From positions 1 through 64,000 of the forward strand of contig NZ_JANUXR010000010.1 in assembly GCF_024834075.1 (NCBI RefSeq): DNA of 64,000 nucleotides. The letters run 5' to 3'. Source of the stretch: Corynebacterium sp. HS2168-gen11. Lineage in GTDB: Bacteria > Actinomycetota > Actinomycetes > Mycobacteriales > Mycobacteriaceae. The position numbers were made by a program, and so were the translations under genes. How positions within the stretch are numbered: the stretch's first letter is position 1; each line of letters starts with the position of its first letter. The notes under the pieces were generated by a model. It searched no databases. It was not told the origin of the DNA and worked only from the letters and a program-made list of their open reading frames with translations. Shown in pieces: positions 10,121 to 18,745 of the stretch.

Positions 10121-10645
10121 ATGAACACACAGTCTCCATTTATTTTTGATATTAATGCCGTTATTCGCAGCAATTCTCCTGCGTTTTTGAATCAAACTGG
10201 TCCAAGCCCAACGCGCATTGGTCCGGCAATGATTGGAATTGCCGAAGGGCAAGAAGTTTCAGTTGATGCGCAGCTTGTACCACTTGGTGAAGGCCTTATG
10301 GTGACTGTTGAAGTTTCAGCAGAACTCAGTGGCCAGTGTGTTCGCTGTTTGGCACCGTTGCACCAGCCTGCCACAATTGCAGCCACCCAGGTTTTTGCGT
10401 TGAGTGAAGATTTTATTACCGGTGACGAAGCAGCCAGCGAAGAAGAAGAGATCCCATTGGTGCACGGTGATAGCGTCGATATGCTGCAAGCTATCATCGA
10501 TGAGGCTGGCGTGACGCTACCATTTAACCCAGTGTGTGAAAACGGCTGCGACGAGGGTGATGTTCCAGCTCCTGATGGTGTCGTTGAAGAAATGGAAGAA
10601 CAGCGCGTTGATCCGAGATGGGCTGGTTTGGAGAAATTTCTATGA
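10121..10645 (+). CDS. yceD: YceD family (DUF177) protein, 23S rRNA accumulation type
   Basis: The 174-residue product has the DUF177 signature: SGQCVRCLAPL in the middle and the C-terminal acidic part with a Cys pair (CENGCDEG). Members sit near rpmF or rnc; in E. coli and plants they are linked to 23S rRNA processing or accumulation. ATG 10121 is preceded by GAGTAGGA. Its stop overlaps the rnc start in an ATGA arrangement, so the two are translationally coupled and probably co-transcribed with mutM. Confidence 0.88.
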   Translation: MNTQSPFIFDINAVIRSNSPAFLNQTGPSPTRIGPAMIGIAEGQEVSVDAQLVPLGEGLMVTVEVSAELSGQCVRCLAPLHQPATIAATQVFALSEDFITGDEAASEEEEIPLVHGDSVDMLQAIIDEAGVTLPFNPVCENGCDEGDVPAPDGVVEEMEEQRVDPRWAGLEKFL

Positions 10646-11418
10646 GCAAGAAACCAAAATTAAGTAATGAAGAGATTTTAGATCAGCGGTTTCATGCTGT
10701 TGATCACCAGCCATTACTCGATGTTTTTGGGGTAGATATTCCAGAAGACCTTCTCAAACTTGCACTTTCACACCGCTCGTTTGCCAATGAGCATGGTCAT
10801 CTTCCTAATAACGAACGTCTGGAATTCTTAGGGGATTCTGTACTCGGGCTTTCGATTTCCACCAAGCTGTATCAGCATTATCCAACGCACCCTGAAAGTG
10901 TGATTTCGAAGATGCGTGCCAGCATTGTTTCGCGATATGCCCTTGCTGATACTGCGCGAGAAATTTCCCTTGGCGAGCACATCATGCTTGGTAAAGGCGA
11001 GATGCTTACCAATGGTCAGGATAAAGATTCGATCCTGGCCGATACAATGGAAGCATTATTCGGCGCAATTTTCCTATCGTCCAATTATGAAACTGCACGC
11101 GATGTAATTTTGCGATTGTTCGATAAAAAGATTCAAACTGCCGCAGCAGTTGGCCGCTACCAAGACTGGAAAACCAGCTTGCAAGAGCGCTTGGCAGAAT
11201 ACAAGCTTCCAATGGCGCAATATGATGCAACCAGTGTTGGCCCGGAGCATGAAAAACTCTTCACAGCCACAGTCACGGTCTATGACACATTGCTTGGCAC
11301 AGGGCAAGGATCTTCGAAGAAATTTGCCGAACAAGCTGCCGCGAAGCAGTCGTTGCAATCGCTCAATGATATTTCCGTGCGCCAAAATCTGCAGCAATGC
11401 CAGAACTCCCAGAAGTAG
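10642..11418 (+). CDS. rnc: Ribonuclease III
   Basis: Cleaves double-stranded RNA in rRNA precursors and regulatory duplexes. The 258-residue product has the catalytic signature NERLEFLGDSVLGL, the second acidic cluster DTMEALFGAIFL and a C-terminal dsRNA-binding domain (DWKTSLQERLAEYKLP ... AEQAAAKQSLQSL). ATG 10642 overlaps the yceD stop codon; the longer frame from 10618 would lie inside yceD. The 3' end overlaps mutM by 22 nt, confirming a tight operon. Confidence 0.96.
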   Translation: MSKKPKLSNEEILDQRFHAVDHQPLLDVFGVDIPEDLLKLALSHRSFANEHGHLPNNERLEFLGDSVLGLSISTKLYQHYPTHPESVISKMRASIVSRYALADTAREISLGEHIMLGKGEMLTNGQDKDSILADTMEALFGAIFLSSNYETARDVILRLFDKKIQTAAAVGRYQDWKTSLQERLAEYKLPMAQYDATSVGPEHEKLFTATVTVYDTLLGTGQGSSKKFAEQAAAKQSLQSLNDISVRQNLQQCQNSQK

Positions 11419-12269
11419 AAGTTGTTCGGCGCGGACTGCTCACGCACCTCAAACAGCACCAGTTCACTGAGCTTCGTGTGCATCACCCACGTGCAGTGCG
11501 CCATAACCTAGCAGGTGCCGAGCAGCTACGAGTCACAGCTATCGGTGCGCATGTCAGCGATGTGCAACGCCGTGGAAAGTTTTTGTGGCTTGAACTTGCC
11601 GATTCCATTACGCCAGATGCTTGCATTGTGGTGCATCTTGGTATGAGCGGGCAAATGCTAATGCAACCATTAGGCGCTGATCAATCCCATCCCAGCTATC
11701 GTCACGCTCGGATTCAAGCCGAACTTGATCACGCTGCTGAGCTTTGGTTCGTTGATCAGCGCACGTTTGGCTATTGGCGCGTTGATACGTTAGTTGATAC
11801 TCCACATGGCAGAGTGCCGGAAAGTATCGTGCATATTGCGCGGGATTTGTTAGATCCAGATCTCGATCTTGCCCGCTGCATTGCAGCATTCAAATCACGA
11901 TCGGCTGCGATTAAGCCATTGTTACTAGATCAAAGCATTGTCAGTGGCATTGGCAATATCTATGCCGATGAAATGTTGTGGCAAGCAAAGATTCATCCAC
12001 AAACAGTTGCCAGCAGCTTATCGACGCGGAAACTTTGCAATTTGTTAGAAGCTGGCCAAGCTGTGATGCAAGCTGCGTTGGCACAAGGTGGGACGAGTTT
12101 TGATCAACTCTATGTGAATGTCAATGGCGAATCTGGCTATTTCGCAGTGTCGTTACAAGCATATGGGCAAACTGCCAAGCCTTGTCAGCGATGTGGGTAT
12201 AGTATCGCGCGGAAGAAAATTGCACAGCGCTCAAGCCATTATTGTCCAAAATGTCAGCGGAAACGTTAA
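11397..12269 (+). CDS. mutM: Formamidopyrimidine-DNA glycosylase
   Basis: Base-excision repair enzyme that removes 8-oxoguanine and formamidopyrimidines and nicks the abasic site. The 290-residue product starts MPELPEVEVVRRGL with the catalytic Pro2/Glu3, has RRGKFLWLEL with the beta-elimination lysine, the helix-two-turn-helix segment (QSIVSGIGNIYADEMLW) and a C-terminal zinc finger CQRCG...CPKC. It starts inside the end of rnc and closes the yceD-rnc-mutM operon, as in mycobacteria. Confidence 0.96.
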   Translation: MPELPEVEVVRRGLLTHLKQHQFTELRVHHPRAVRHNLAGAEQLRVTAIGAHVSDVQRRGKFLWLELADSITPDACIVVHLGMSGQMLMQPLGADQSHPSYRHARIQAELDHAAELWFVDQRTFGYWRVDTLVDTPHGRVPESIVHIARDLLDPDLDLARCIAAFKSRSAAIKPLLLDQSIVSGIGNIYADEMLWQAKIHPQTVASSLSTRKLCNLLEAGQAVMQAALAQGGTSFDQLYVNVNGESGYFAVSLQAYGQTAKPCQRCGYSIARKKIAQRSSHYCPKCQRKR

Positions 12270-12801
12270 GACTTTCTTGCGTGAGAAGGCAAGTCTATTC
12301 CATACATAGCATGTGAGATGGGACACGTTTTGAAGATTGATGTACATCCGCACACACATCCGATATTTGTGACCAAATAGTTATTTTTGGCATTTTTCTA
12401 CCCGTGCGTCGCGTCACGGAAGTTTATTTTGATTGCTCTATAGAAATTCAATATCTCATACTTTTGTATGGTTACAATCGGGGATGGACGAGGGGAGTAG
12501 TTGAAATAATCGTCTTTAGTGTTGCGAAAAGAACAGCTAAGACACTGTTTCCTATAATTGTGACGACTCGAGATGTGCTTTGGCTATAAAATACGATATA
12601 AAAAATCCATTACATGCAATAATTGTCTTTATTTCGGGCAATGTTTAGAGTTGCATTAATTATGATTTCGACAATTATTTCAGAATGATTACAATCTTAG
12701 GTTTTTGTGTGCGCTACGCAGCAATGCTGCGGGTAGTGGGCCTGTAGTCAGACGTAAAAATAAGTTTCCTAAAGTTCTTTGAAACTGTAGCATTCCAGAA
12801 C
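12270..12801. other. 532-bp AT-rich intergenic region before the amino-acid symporter gene
   Basis: No gene seen. A weak AGACTT/AAGTCT hairpin at 12270-12298 may end the mutM transcript. The rest is AT-rich. Just before the symporter start is AGTTTC-N12-GAAACT (12763-12786), a possible but unproven operator or leader hairpin. Confidence 0.5.
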
Positions 12802-14283
12802 ATGGACGTTTTCGAAAAATATATTGGTCTTGTAAATGGTGAGATTTGGAAGGTAATCCCATACCTTCTCATTGGTGCTGGTCTCTATTTTGCAGTACGT
12901 ACATTGGTTGTTCAGGTTCGCATGATCCCTGAAATGTTCCATTCTGTGCGCGATCGACGCCCAGAAGGTATGACAAAGGCTGACGATGAAGGCATTTCAT
13001 CGTTCAAGGCCTTTACTATCTCTGCAGCTTCTCGTGTTGGTACTGGTAACGTCGCTGGTGTTGCTGTGGCAATTACGTTAGGTGGCCCAGGTGCGGTGTT
13101 CTGGATGTGGGTCATTGCATTACTCGGTGGCGCAACCGCATTCGTAGAGTCTACCTTGGCGCAGCTTTGGAAAACTCGTGAAGGTGATGGCACCTATCGT
13201 GGCGGTCCAGCGTATTACCTCACAAAAGGCTTAAATGCGCGCTGGCTTGCCGTGATCTTCGCAGTCGCAATTACCTTCACTTTCGGTTTCGTCTACAACG
13301 CTATCCAGTCGAACTCTATCGTCGAAGCATTTGGTACCTCATTAGGTATCACCATTGGCGAAAACGACGGTTTGTTCCGTGCCGGTGTGGGTGCAGTTCT
13401 TGCAGTTATTACTGGCCTGATCATTTTCGGTGGTGTGAAGCGTATCGCTAACTTCACCCAAGTGATCGTTCCATTTATGGCATTGCTGTACTTAGTCGTC
13501 GGCGTGATCGTGGTCATTATGAACATCACCGAAGTTCCAGGCATGATCGCACTGATTCTCAAACATGCATTTGGTCTGCAAGAAGTAGCAGGTGCAACCA
13601 TCGGTATGGCATTTACCAACGGTATGCGCCGCGGTCTGTTCTCGAACGAAGCAGGTCAAGGTTCTGCACCAAACGCTGCTGCAACCGCAACTGTCTCTCA
13701 CCCAGTTAAGCAAGGTTTGGTACAGACCTTGGGCGTGTACTTCGATACCCTGTTGGTCTGCTCAATTACCGCGTTTATCATTTTGCTCGGTACTGACATC
13801 ACAACTCTCGACGGCAACGTACAAGGCGCTGCATTAACCCAAGTAGCATTGGCAAACACCATTGGTGAATGGGGTATTCACTTCGTGACCATCATCGTAT
13901 TCTTCTTGGCGTTCTCTTCTGTGATCGGTAACTACTACTTGGCACAAGCAAACTTGGAGTTCTTTACCGAATCCAAGGTCGTCTTAAATATCTTCCGTCT
14001 CGTGGTTATGGGCTTCGTATTCTTCGGTGCAATCGGCTCTGTTCCAGTTGTCTGGGCACTGGGTGATACCTTCGCAGCATTGATGGTTTTGATCAACCTC
14101 GTTGCGATCATCCCACTTGGTGGTGTGGCAGTGAAGCTGCTGAAGAACTACGACCAGCAAAAGGTCAAGGGCTTGGATCCAATCTTCCACCGCGATATGC
14201 TTCCGGAAATAAAGAACATCGAATGCTGGGATGGCTCTGATGCTGTCACCCGGCGCGGTGGCCAGATCATCCGTGAAGTCTAG
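12802..14283 (+). CDS. Alanine/glycine:cation symporter (AGCS family)
   Basis: The 493-residue integral membrane protein carries about ten hydrophobic segments and the AGCS hallmarks: SRVGTGNVAGVAVAITLGGP near residues 77-96, the Gly-rich GDGTYRGGPAYY and the consensus RGLFSNEAGQGSAPNAAATA around residue 275. Family members import alanine or glycine with Na+ (or H+). The substrate cannot be fixed from sequence. It is a single gene ended by a strong terminator and sits between mutM and acyP. Confidence 0.92.
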   Translation: MDVFEKYIGLVNGEIWKVIPYLLIGAGLYFAVRTLVVQVRMIPEMFHSVRDRRPEGMTKADDEGISSFKAFTISAASRVGTGNVAGVAVAITLGGPGAVFWMWVIALLGGATAFVESTLAQLWKTREGDGTYRGGPAYYLTKGLNARWLAVIFAVAITFTFGFVYNAIQSNSIVEAFGTSLGITIGENDGLFRAGVGAVLAVITGLIIFGGVKRIANFTQVIVPFMALLYLVVGVIVVIMNITEVPGMIALILKHAFGLQEVAGATIGMAFTNGMRRGLFSNEAGQGSAPNAAATATVSHPVKQGLVQTLGVYFDTLLVCSITAFIILLGTDITTLDGNVQGAALTQVALANTIGEWGIHFVTIIVFFLAFSSVIGNYYLAQANLEFFTESKVVLNIFRLVVMGFVFFGAIGSVPVVWALGDTFAALMVLINLVAIIPLGGVAVKLLKNYDQQKVKGLDPIFHRDMLPEIKNIECWDGSDAVTRRGGQIIREV

Positions 14284-14313
14284 TCTTCACAGTTGAACGA
14301 TATTTTTCTTAAA

Positions 14314-14347
14314 AACCTCGGATACGATTCGTGTCGTATCCGAGGTT
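14314..14347 (+). terminator. Terminator after the AGCS symporter
   Basis: A perfect 14-bp stem AACCTCGGATACGA / TCGTATCCGAGGTT around a 6-nt loop, 30 nt after the stop codon. No long T run, but the stem is very stable. Confidence 0.8.
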
Positions 14348-14385
14348 GTCGTCTACGGTAGGAACTACGAGATTCGATTTGGAAC

Positions 14386-14661
14386 ATGCAGATTATTCGT
14401 ATGACAGCGTGGATTCACGGTGAAGTTCAAGGTGTGGGATTTCGCTGGTGGACATATTGCCAGGCAAAAGAATTACATCTTTCCGGCTGGGTGAAAAACC
14501 TCCGCGATGGTCGTGTATGTGTAGTTGCCGAAGGCACGCGTGTTGATCTTGCTGAGTTGAAGCGTCGATTAGCATGTGGTCCTGCAACAGCACGAGTGAA
14601 AACTGTGGTGGAACTTTATCAGGAGCCTAAAGGTGTCAGTGACTTTTCCATTCGCCACTAA
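14386..14661 (+). CDS. acyP: Acylphosphatase
   Basis: A 91-residue enzyme that hydrolyses acyl phosphates to carboxylate and phosphate. It has both catalytic motifs: GEVQGVGFRWW with the phosphate-binding Arg, and GWVKNLRDGRV with the catalytic Asn. The C-terminus FSIRH is typical. ATG 14386 gives a slightly extended N-terminus; ATG 14401 is also possible. The position just upstream of smc is usual for actinobacteria. Confidence 0.93.
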   Translation: MQIIRMTAWIHGEVQGVGFRWWTYCQAKELHLSGWVKNLRDGRVCVVAEGTRVDLAELKRRLACGPATARVKTVVELYQEPKGVSDFSIRH

Positions 14662-14791
14662 ACCTGCTCTGTGCACGCTGCCCACGCCGATCGGCCACCG
14701 TACATCTTTTGTGAAGGCAGCGATATCAGCAGTGGGGTGAAGGTAGAAAAATCGTACGATTGTGAGATAAGTTTCTGCTAGACTCACAATA

Positions 14792-17700
14792 ATGTATTTG
14801 AAGTCGCTGACATTAAAAGGCTTTAAGTCTTTTGCTTCCGCGACGACACTGAAATTTGAGCCTGGTATTTGTGCCGTCGTTGGCCCAAACGGTTCTGGTA
14901 AATCCAATGTCGTCGATGCTCTTGCGTGGGTCATGGGCGAGCAGGGTGCGAAAACTCTGCGCGGCGGCAAAATGGAAGACGTAATTTTCGCAGGCGCTGG
15001 CGATCGCAAACCATTAGGGCGCGCCGAAGTTACCTTAACAATTGATAATGCCGATGGTGCCCTAGATATCGCCTATTCCGAAGTTTCTGTCACTAGGCGC
15101 ATGTTTCGCGACGGGGCCAGCGAATATGAAATCAACGGCACAAAAGCCCGGTTGATGGATATTCAAGAATTACTTTCCGATTCTGGCATCGGCCGTGAGA
15201 TGCACGTTATTGTCGGACAAGGTCGGCTTGCGCAAATTCTAGAAGCACGACCAGAAGATCGTCGTGCGTTTATTGAAGAAGCTGCAGGCGTATTAAAACA
15301 TCGACGCCGTAAAGAAAAAGCGCAGCGAAAATTGGCCAATATGCAGGTCAATCTTGATCGTCTGACGGATCTTACCAATGAGTTGCAACGCCAACTCAAA
15401 CCACTTGCCAGGCAAGCGCAGGCGGCGAAAAAAGCTGCCACTGTGCAAGCTGAATTACGTGATGCAAGGTTAAAAGTTGCTGGTTTTGAATTGCATACGC
15501 TTGCGACGCGTTTGCAGCAGGCGCATGCAGCAACGTTGGTCAGTGCCACAGATCATGCGGCTGCTGTGGCACAAGCTGAGCAGGTTGCCGCGCAATTGGC
15601 TGAGTATGAAGCCAATTTGGCTACCGCATTGCCGGCAGCAGAAAAAGCTCAGCAGTTGTGGTTTGATCTTTCGAGTTTGGTTGAGCGGATGTCGGCGACA
15701 TTGCGTATTGCGAAAGATCGTCAAGCCTCGGTGAGTATTACTCCGTATTCGGGTCCGGATCCGGAGCATTTAGAACAACTTGCGGTGCGTGCTGAAGCAG
15801 AGTTTCAGGCGCTGCAAACTGAACATGATATTGCTGAACATCGATTGGAAGCCCTACAAGAGCAAGTTGAGGTTGCTGCCGAAGAACTGCAAGCTGCCGA
15901 TGCCGCACATCTTGCCCAAGTACGAGCAGTAGCGGATCGTCGCGAAGGCATTGTGAGATTAGTAGCGCAGCAGGAATCCGAGCGGAGCCAATTGCGCGCT
16001 GCAGAAGACGAGGTTGAGCGGTATGATGCGGTGATCAACCAAAGTTATGAGCGTTTGGTAGAAGCTGAACAGCACTTACAAGATGTGCAGGCTCGCGCGC
16101 AGGTGTTAGAAGAACAAGAAATTTCGATTCAAGAGCGCTTCACCCAAGCTCAGGCGGAATCGAAAGCCGCCGAAGCACGTTTAGAGCAATTGCGTCAGCA
16201 GCAGCGAGAAGGCGAAAAAGAAGTTTCGCGGTTAGAGTCTCGAATTGAAACGCTGCGTGCTACCATGACGATCCCAAAGGGAAGTTTGGCCACGGCGTTG
16301 AACACGACGTTTGCAGATATTGCTACTGTGATTCACCCGGATGCCGGCATAGAATTGGCACTGGCAACCGCATTAGGGCATTTCCAGCATGCGCTCGTTG
16401 GTGAACTGCCAACACCAAGCAACTTAGATCATATTGGTGCTGATCGTGAAATTGTGTTGTACCCGCAACCAGCGGCCAAGCCTTGGCATGTCAGTGCGAC
16501 GTTACCAGCACAAACATACTGGCTTCTCGACGTCGTTCGGATCGAACCTGCGTATCAACAAGCATTGTCGCGTTTATTAGCAGATGTTGTGGTGGCCAAA
16601 GATCTTGCCACCGCACGTGCTGTTGTGGAGGAAGATCCACGGTTGAAAGCTGTCACGGTTGATGGAGAAATGGCAGGTGAAGGCTGGTATATTCTGGGAA
16701 CGCCAGGAACGAAAACGAGCATTGAAACCCAAGGTGCGATTACTGCGGCAACGGAAGAATTGCAATCGGCACAAGCAGCCCTTGATGAAATCATTGGAAC
16801 GTTTGAAGGTGCACGAACCAGTGCAGATACCTTACGTGTGACGGCAGCAAGTGCCACAGCTGCAAAAAATGAGCACCAAGTGCAACTTCGCCAAGTTCGC
16901 GCAGAAGTTCAACGCGCCAAGCAAACAGTTGCGCAAGTGTCACAGCAGCATCAAAGTGTCACCCAACAAGCAGTTATGACTGCACAACGATTGGAACAGT
17001 TGCGGTCAAAACTGGAAGAAACTTCTGCTCGCGTTGCACTGGTTGAAGATTATGACGATGATGCTGATACTCAACCAGTTTCATCGCAGCAGCGAGACCT
17101 GGCACAACAACAATTAGCCCAGGTACAAGCAATGGAAGTTGAAGCGCGTTTGCAACTGCGAAGTTTACAAAGCGATATTCAGAACCTTTCGGGTAAAGCC
17201 GCTGGGCTACGTCGTCAAGCAACGCATGAATTACAAGCTCGACAACGTCATGACCAGTTGATGCAACGCAGGCGGGCACAACAAGCACTTGCGGCAACGA
17301 TTGCTGAACTCACAGAAAATGTACTCGAACGTGCAACAGTGGCATTAGCAACTGCGACACAGCAACGTGATGCTACGAAGCAACAACGAGTTGAGATTCA
17401 ACGACTCTTGGAGCAAACTCGCAGCCAGATGCAACAACTGCAGCATCAGGTGGCAACTAATGAGCAACGCAAGCATGCCAATGAATTACAAGAACAAGAA
17501 GCTGCTGTTCGGTTTGAGCAAGCACAACTTGTTGCAAGTGAGACGCTGAAAGTTCCAGCGGCGGATATTTTGCGTGATTACGAACCTGCCGCGGATTTTG
17601 ATCAACAGGCAGCATATGCGGAGGTTAGTGCAGCAGAAAAGGCTTTGAATCGGCTAGGCAAAGTCAATCCGTTGGCCTTAGAGGAGTACAAGGCATTAGA

Positions 17701-18274
17701 GGAACGCTACCAGTTTTTGGCAACGCAGCTTGATGATGTGCAACAGGCTCGGAAAGATTTAGCTGGTGTGATTGAAGATGTGGATGCACATATTTTGCAG
17801 CTGTTTACTGATGCGTATGCCGATGTTGCGAAGGAATTTCCGAAGGTCTTTGCAACATTGTTCCCTGGTGGTGAAGCCAAGCTGGTATTAACTGAGCCAG
17901 ATGACATGCTTGCAACAGGAATTGAAGTTGAAGCGCGTCCGCCTGGGAAACGAGTCAAGCGATTGTCGCTGCTTTCTGGTGGTGAGAAATCTTTAACGGC
18001 TTTGGCCATGTTAGTTGCGATTTTCAGAGCGCGTCCGTCGCCGTTTTATGTTATGGACGAGGTCGAAGCAGCTCTTGATGATGTGAACTTGCGTCGCTTA
18101 ATTGCATTATTTGAGCAGCTGCGCGAGGAATCACAATTAATTGTGATTACACACCAAAAGCCAACGATGGATATTGCCAATGTCTTATATGGCGTGACCA
18201 TGCAAGGAGACGGTATTACGAAGGTGATTTCGCAACGCATGAATCCTGCGAACGCTCATACAGAGGCGACGTAG
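14792..18274 (+). CDS. smc: Chromosome segregation protein SMC
   Basis: The 1160-residue ATPase forms ring dimers that, with ScpA/ScpB, compact and align chromosome arms. Walker A GPNGSGKSN is at residues 31-39, followed by the N-terminal head. Two long Gln/Ala/Glu-rich coiled coils flank a hinge at about residues 490-650. The C-terminal head has the ABC signature LLSGGEKSLTALA and Walker B FYVMDEVEAALDD. ATG 14792 gives the canonical MYLKSLTLKGFKSF. Length is normal for the family. Confidence 0.97.
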   Translation: MYLKSLTLKGFKSFASATTLKFEPGICAVVGPNGSGKSNVVDALAWVMGEQGAKTLRGGKMEDVIFAGAGDRKPLGRAEVTLTIDNADGALDIAYSEVSVTRRMFRDGASEYEINGTKARLMDIQELLSDSGIGREMHVIVGQGRLAQILEARPEDRRAFIEEAAGVLKHRRRKEKAQRKLANMQVNLDRLTDLTNELQRQLKPLARQAQAAKKAATVQAELRDARLKVAGFELHTLATRLQQAHAATLVSATDHAAAVAQAEQVAAQLAEYEANLATALPAAEKAQQLWFDLSSLVERMSATLRIAKDRQASVSITPYSGPDPEHLEQLAVRAEAEFQALQTEHDIAEHRLEALQEQVEVAAEELQAADAAHLAQVRAVADRREGIVRLVAQQESERSQLRAAEDEVERYDAVINQSYERLVEAEQHLQDVQARAQVLEEQEISIQERFTQAQAESKAAEARLEQLRQQQREGEKEVSRLESRIETLRATMTIPKGSLATALNTTFADIATVIHPDAGIELALATALGHFQHALVGELPTPSNLDHIGADREIVLYPQPAAKPWHVSATLPAQTYWLLDVVRIEPAYQQALSRLLADVVVAKDLATARAVVEEDPRLKAVTVDGEMAGEGWYILGTPGTKTSIETQGAITAATEELQSAQAALDEIIGTFEGARTSADTLRVTAASATAAKNEHQVQLRQVRAEVQRAKQTVAQVSQQHQSVTQQAVMTAQRLEQLRSKLEETSARVALVEDYDDDADTQPVSSQQRDLAQQQLAQVQAMEVEARLQLRSLQSDIQNLSGKAAGLRRQATHELQARQRHDQLMQRRRAQQALAATIAELTENVLERATVALATATQQRDATKQQRVEIQRLLEQTRSQMQQLQHQVATNEQRKHANELQEQEAAVRFEQAQLVASETLKVPAADILRDYEPAADFDQQAAYAEVSAAEKALNRLGKVNPLALEEYKALEERYQFLATQLDDVQQARKDLAGVIEDVDAHILQLFTDAYADVAKEFPKVFATLFPGGEAKLVLTEPDDMLATGIEVEARPPGKRVKRLSLLSGGEKSLTALAMLVAIFRARPSPFYVMDEVEAALDDVNLRRLIALFEQLREESQLIVITHQKPTMDIANVLYGVTMQGDGITKVISQRMNPANAHTEAT

Positions 18275-18745
18275 GCCTACGAGTTGGGCATAACAAACTG
18301 ACGCGAGAGTGCATTCCAACAAGCGTGCCTGCGCACATACAACCCCATGCTGCATGCGCCGACAACCGTGCTCATGTGCTGCAACCGTGCTGCGCGCATG
18401 CACAACTGCAGCGTTGGCATTTCTATGCCAGCGAGAAGCTCCATGATATGTCTCTTAATCGCCACTGACGTACCGCAATTTTAACCCTAGTGTGATTTTA
18501 AGCTCCTTCGGCATGCATCTTTACTGAAATACCCTGCAATTTAGCTGCGCGTCGTTGATGCATGCTTGGTGCTAAGTTGAGAAAACTACGCAGAACTCGT
18601 AGTGTTTCAGTTTTGGGCAGTACGAGTTTGGCTGCTGTGTGTCACTGTTTGAGCGACCATAGCCAAAGTGTTGATCATTAGTCTTAAGCTGTATGAATCG
18701 CAAAAAACTTGAGATTTTATAGTTAAGGAAGGAAACGTATTTTTC
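18275..18745. other. 471-bp intergenic region between smc and the 1143-aa protein gene
   Basis: No gene, terminator with a T run or known RNA was recognised. It has a GC-rich patch with repeated CAACCGTGCT (around 18362 and 18382) and an AAGGAAGGAAACG ribosome-binding stretch at 18724-18736 serving the next gene. Confidence 0.5.

Noticed and set aside
12434..12455. AmtR box in the gap before the amino-acid symporter
   Set aside because: CTATAGAAA occurs, but the second half-site is absent.
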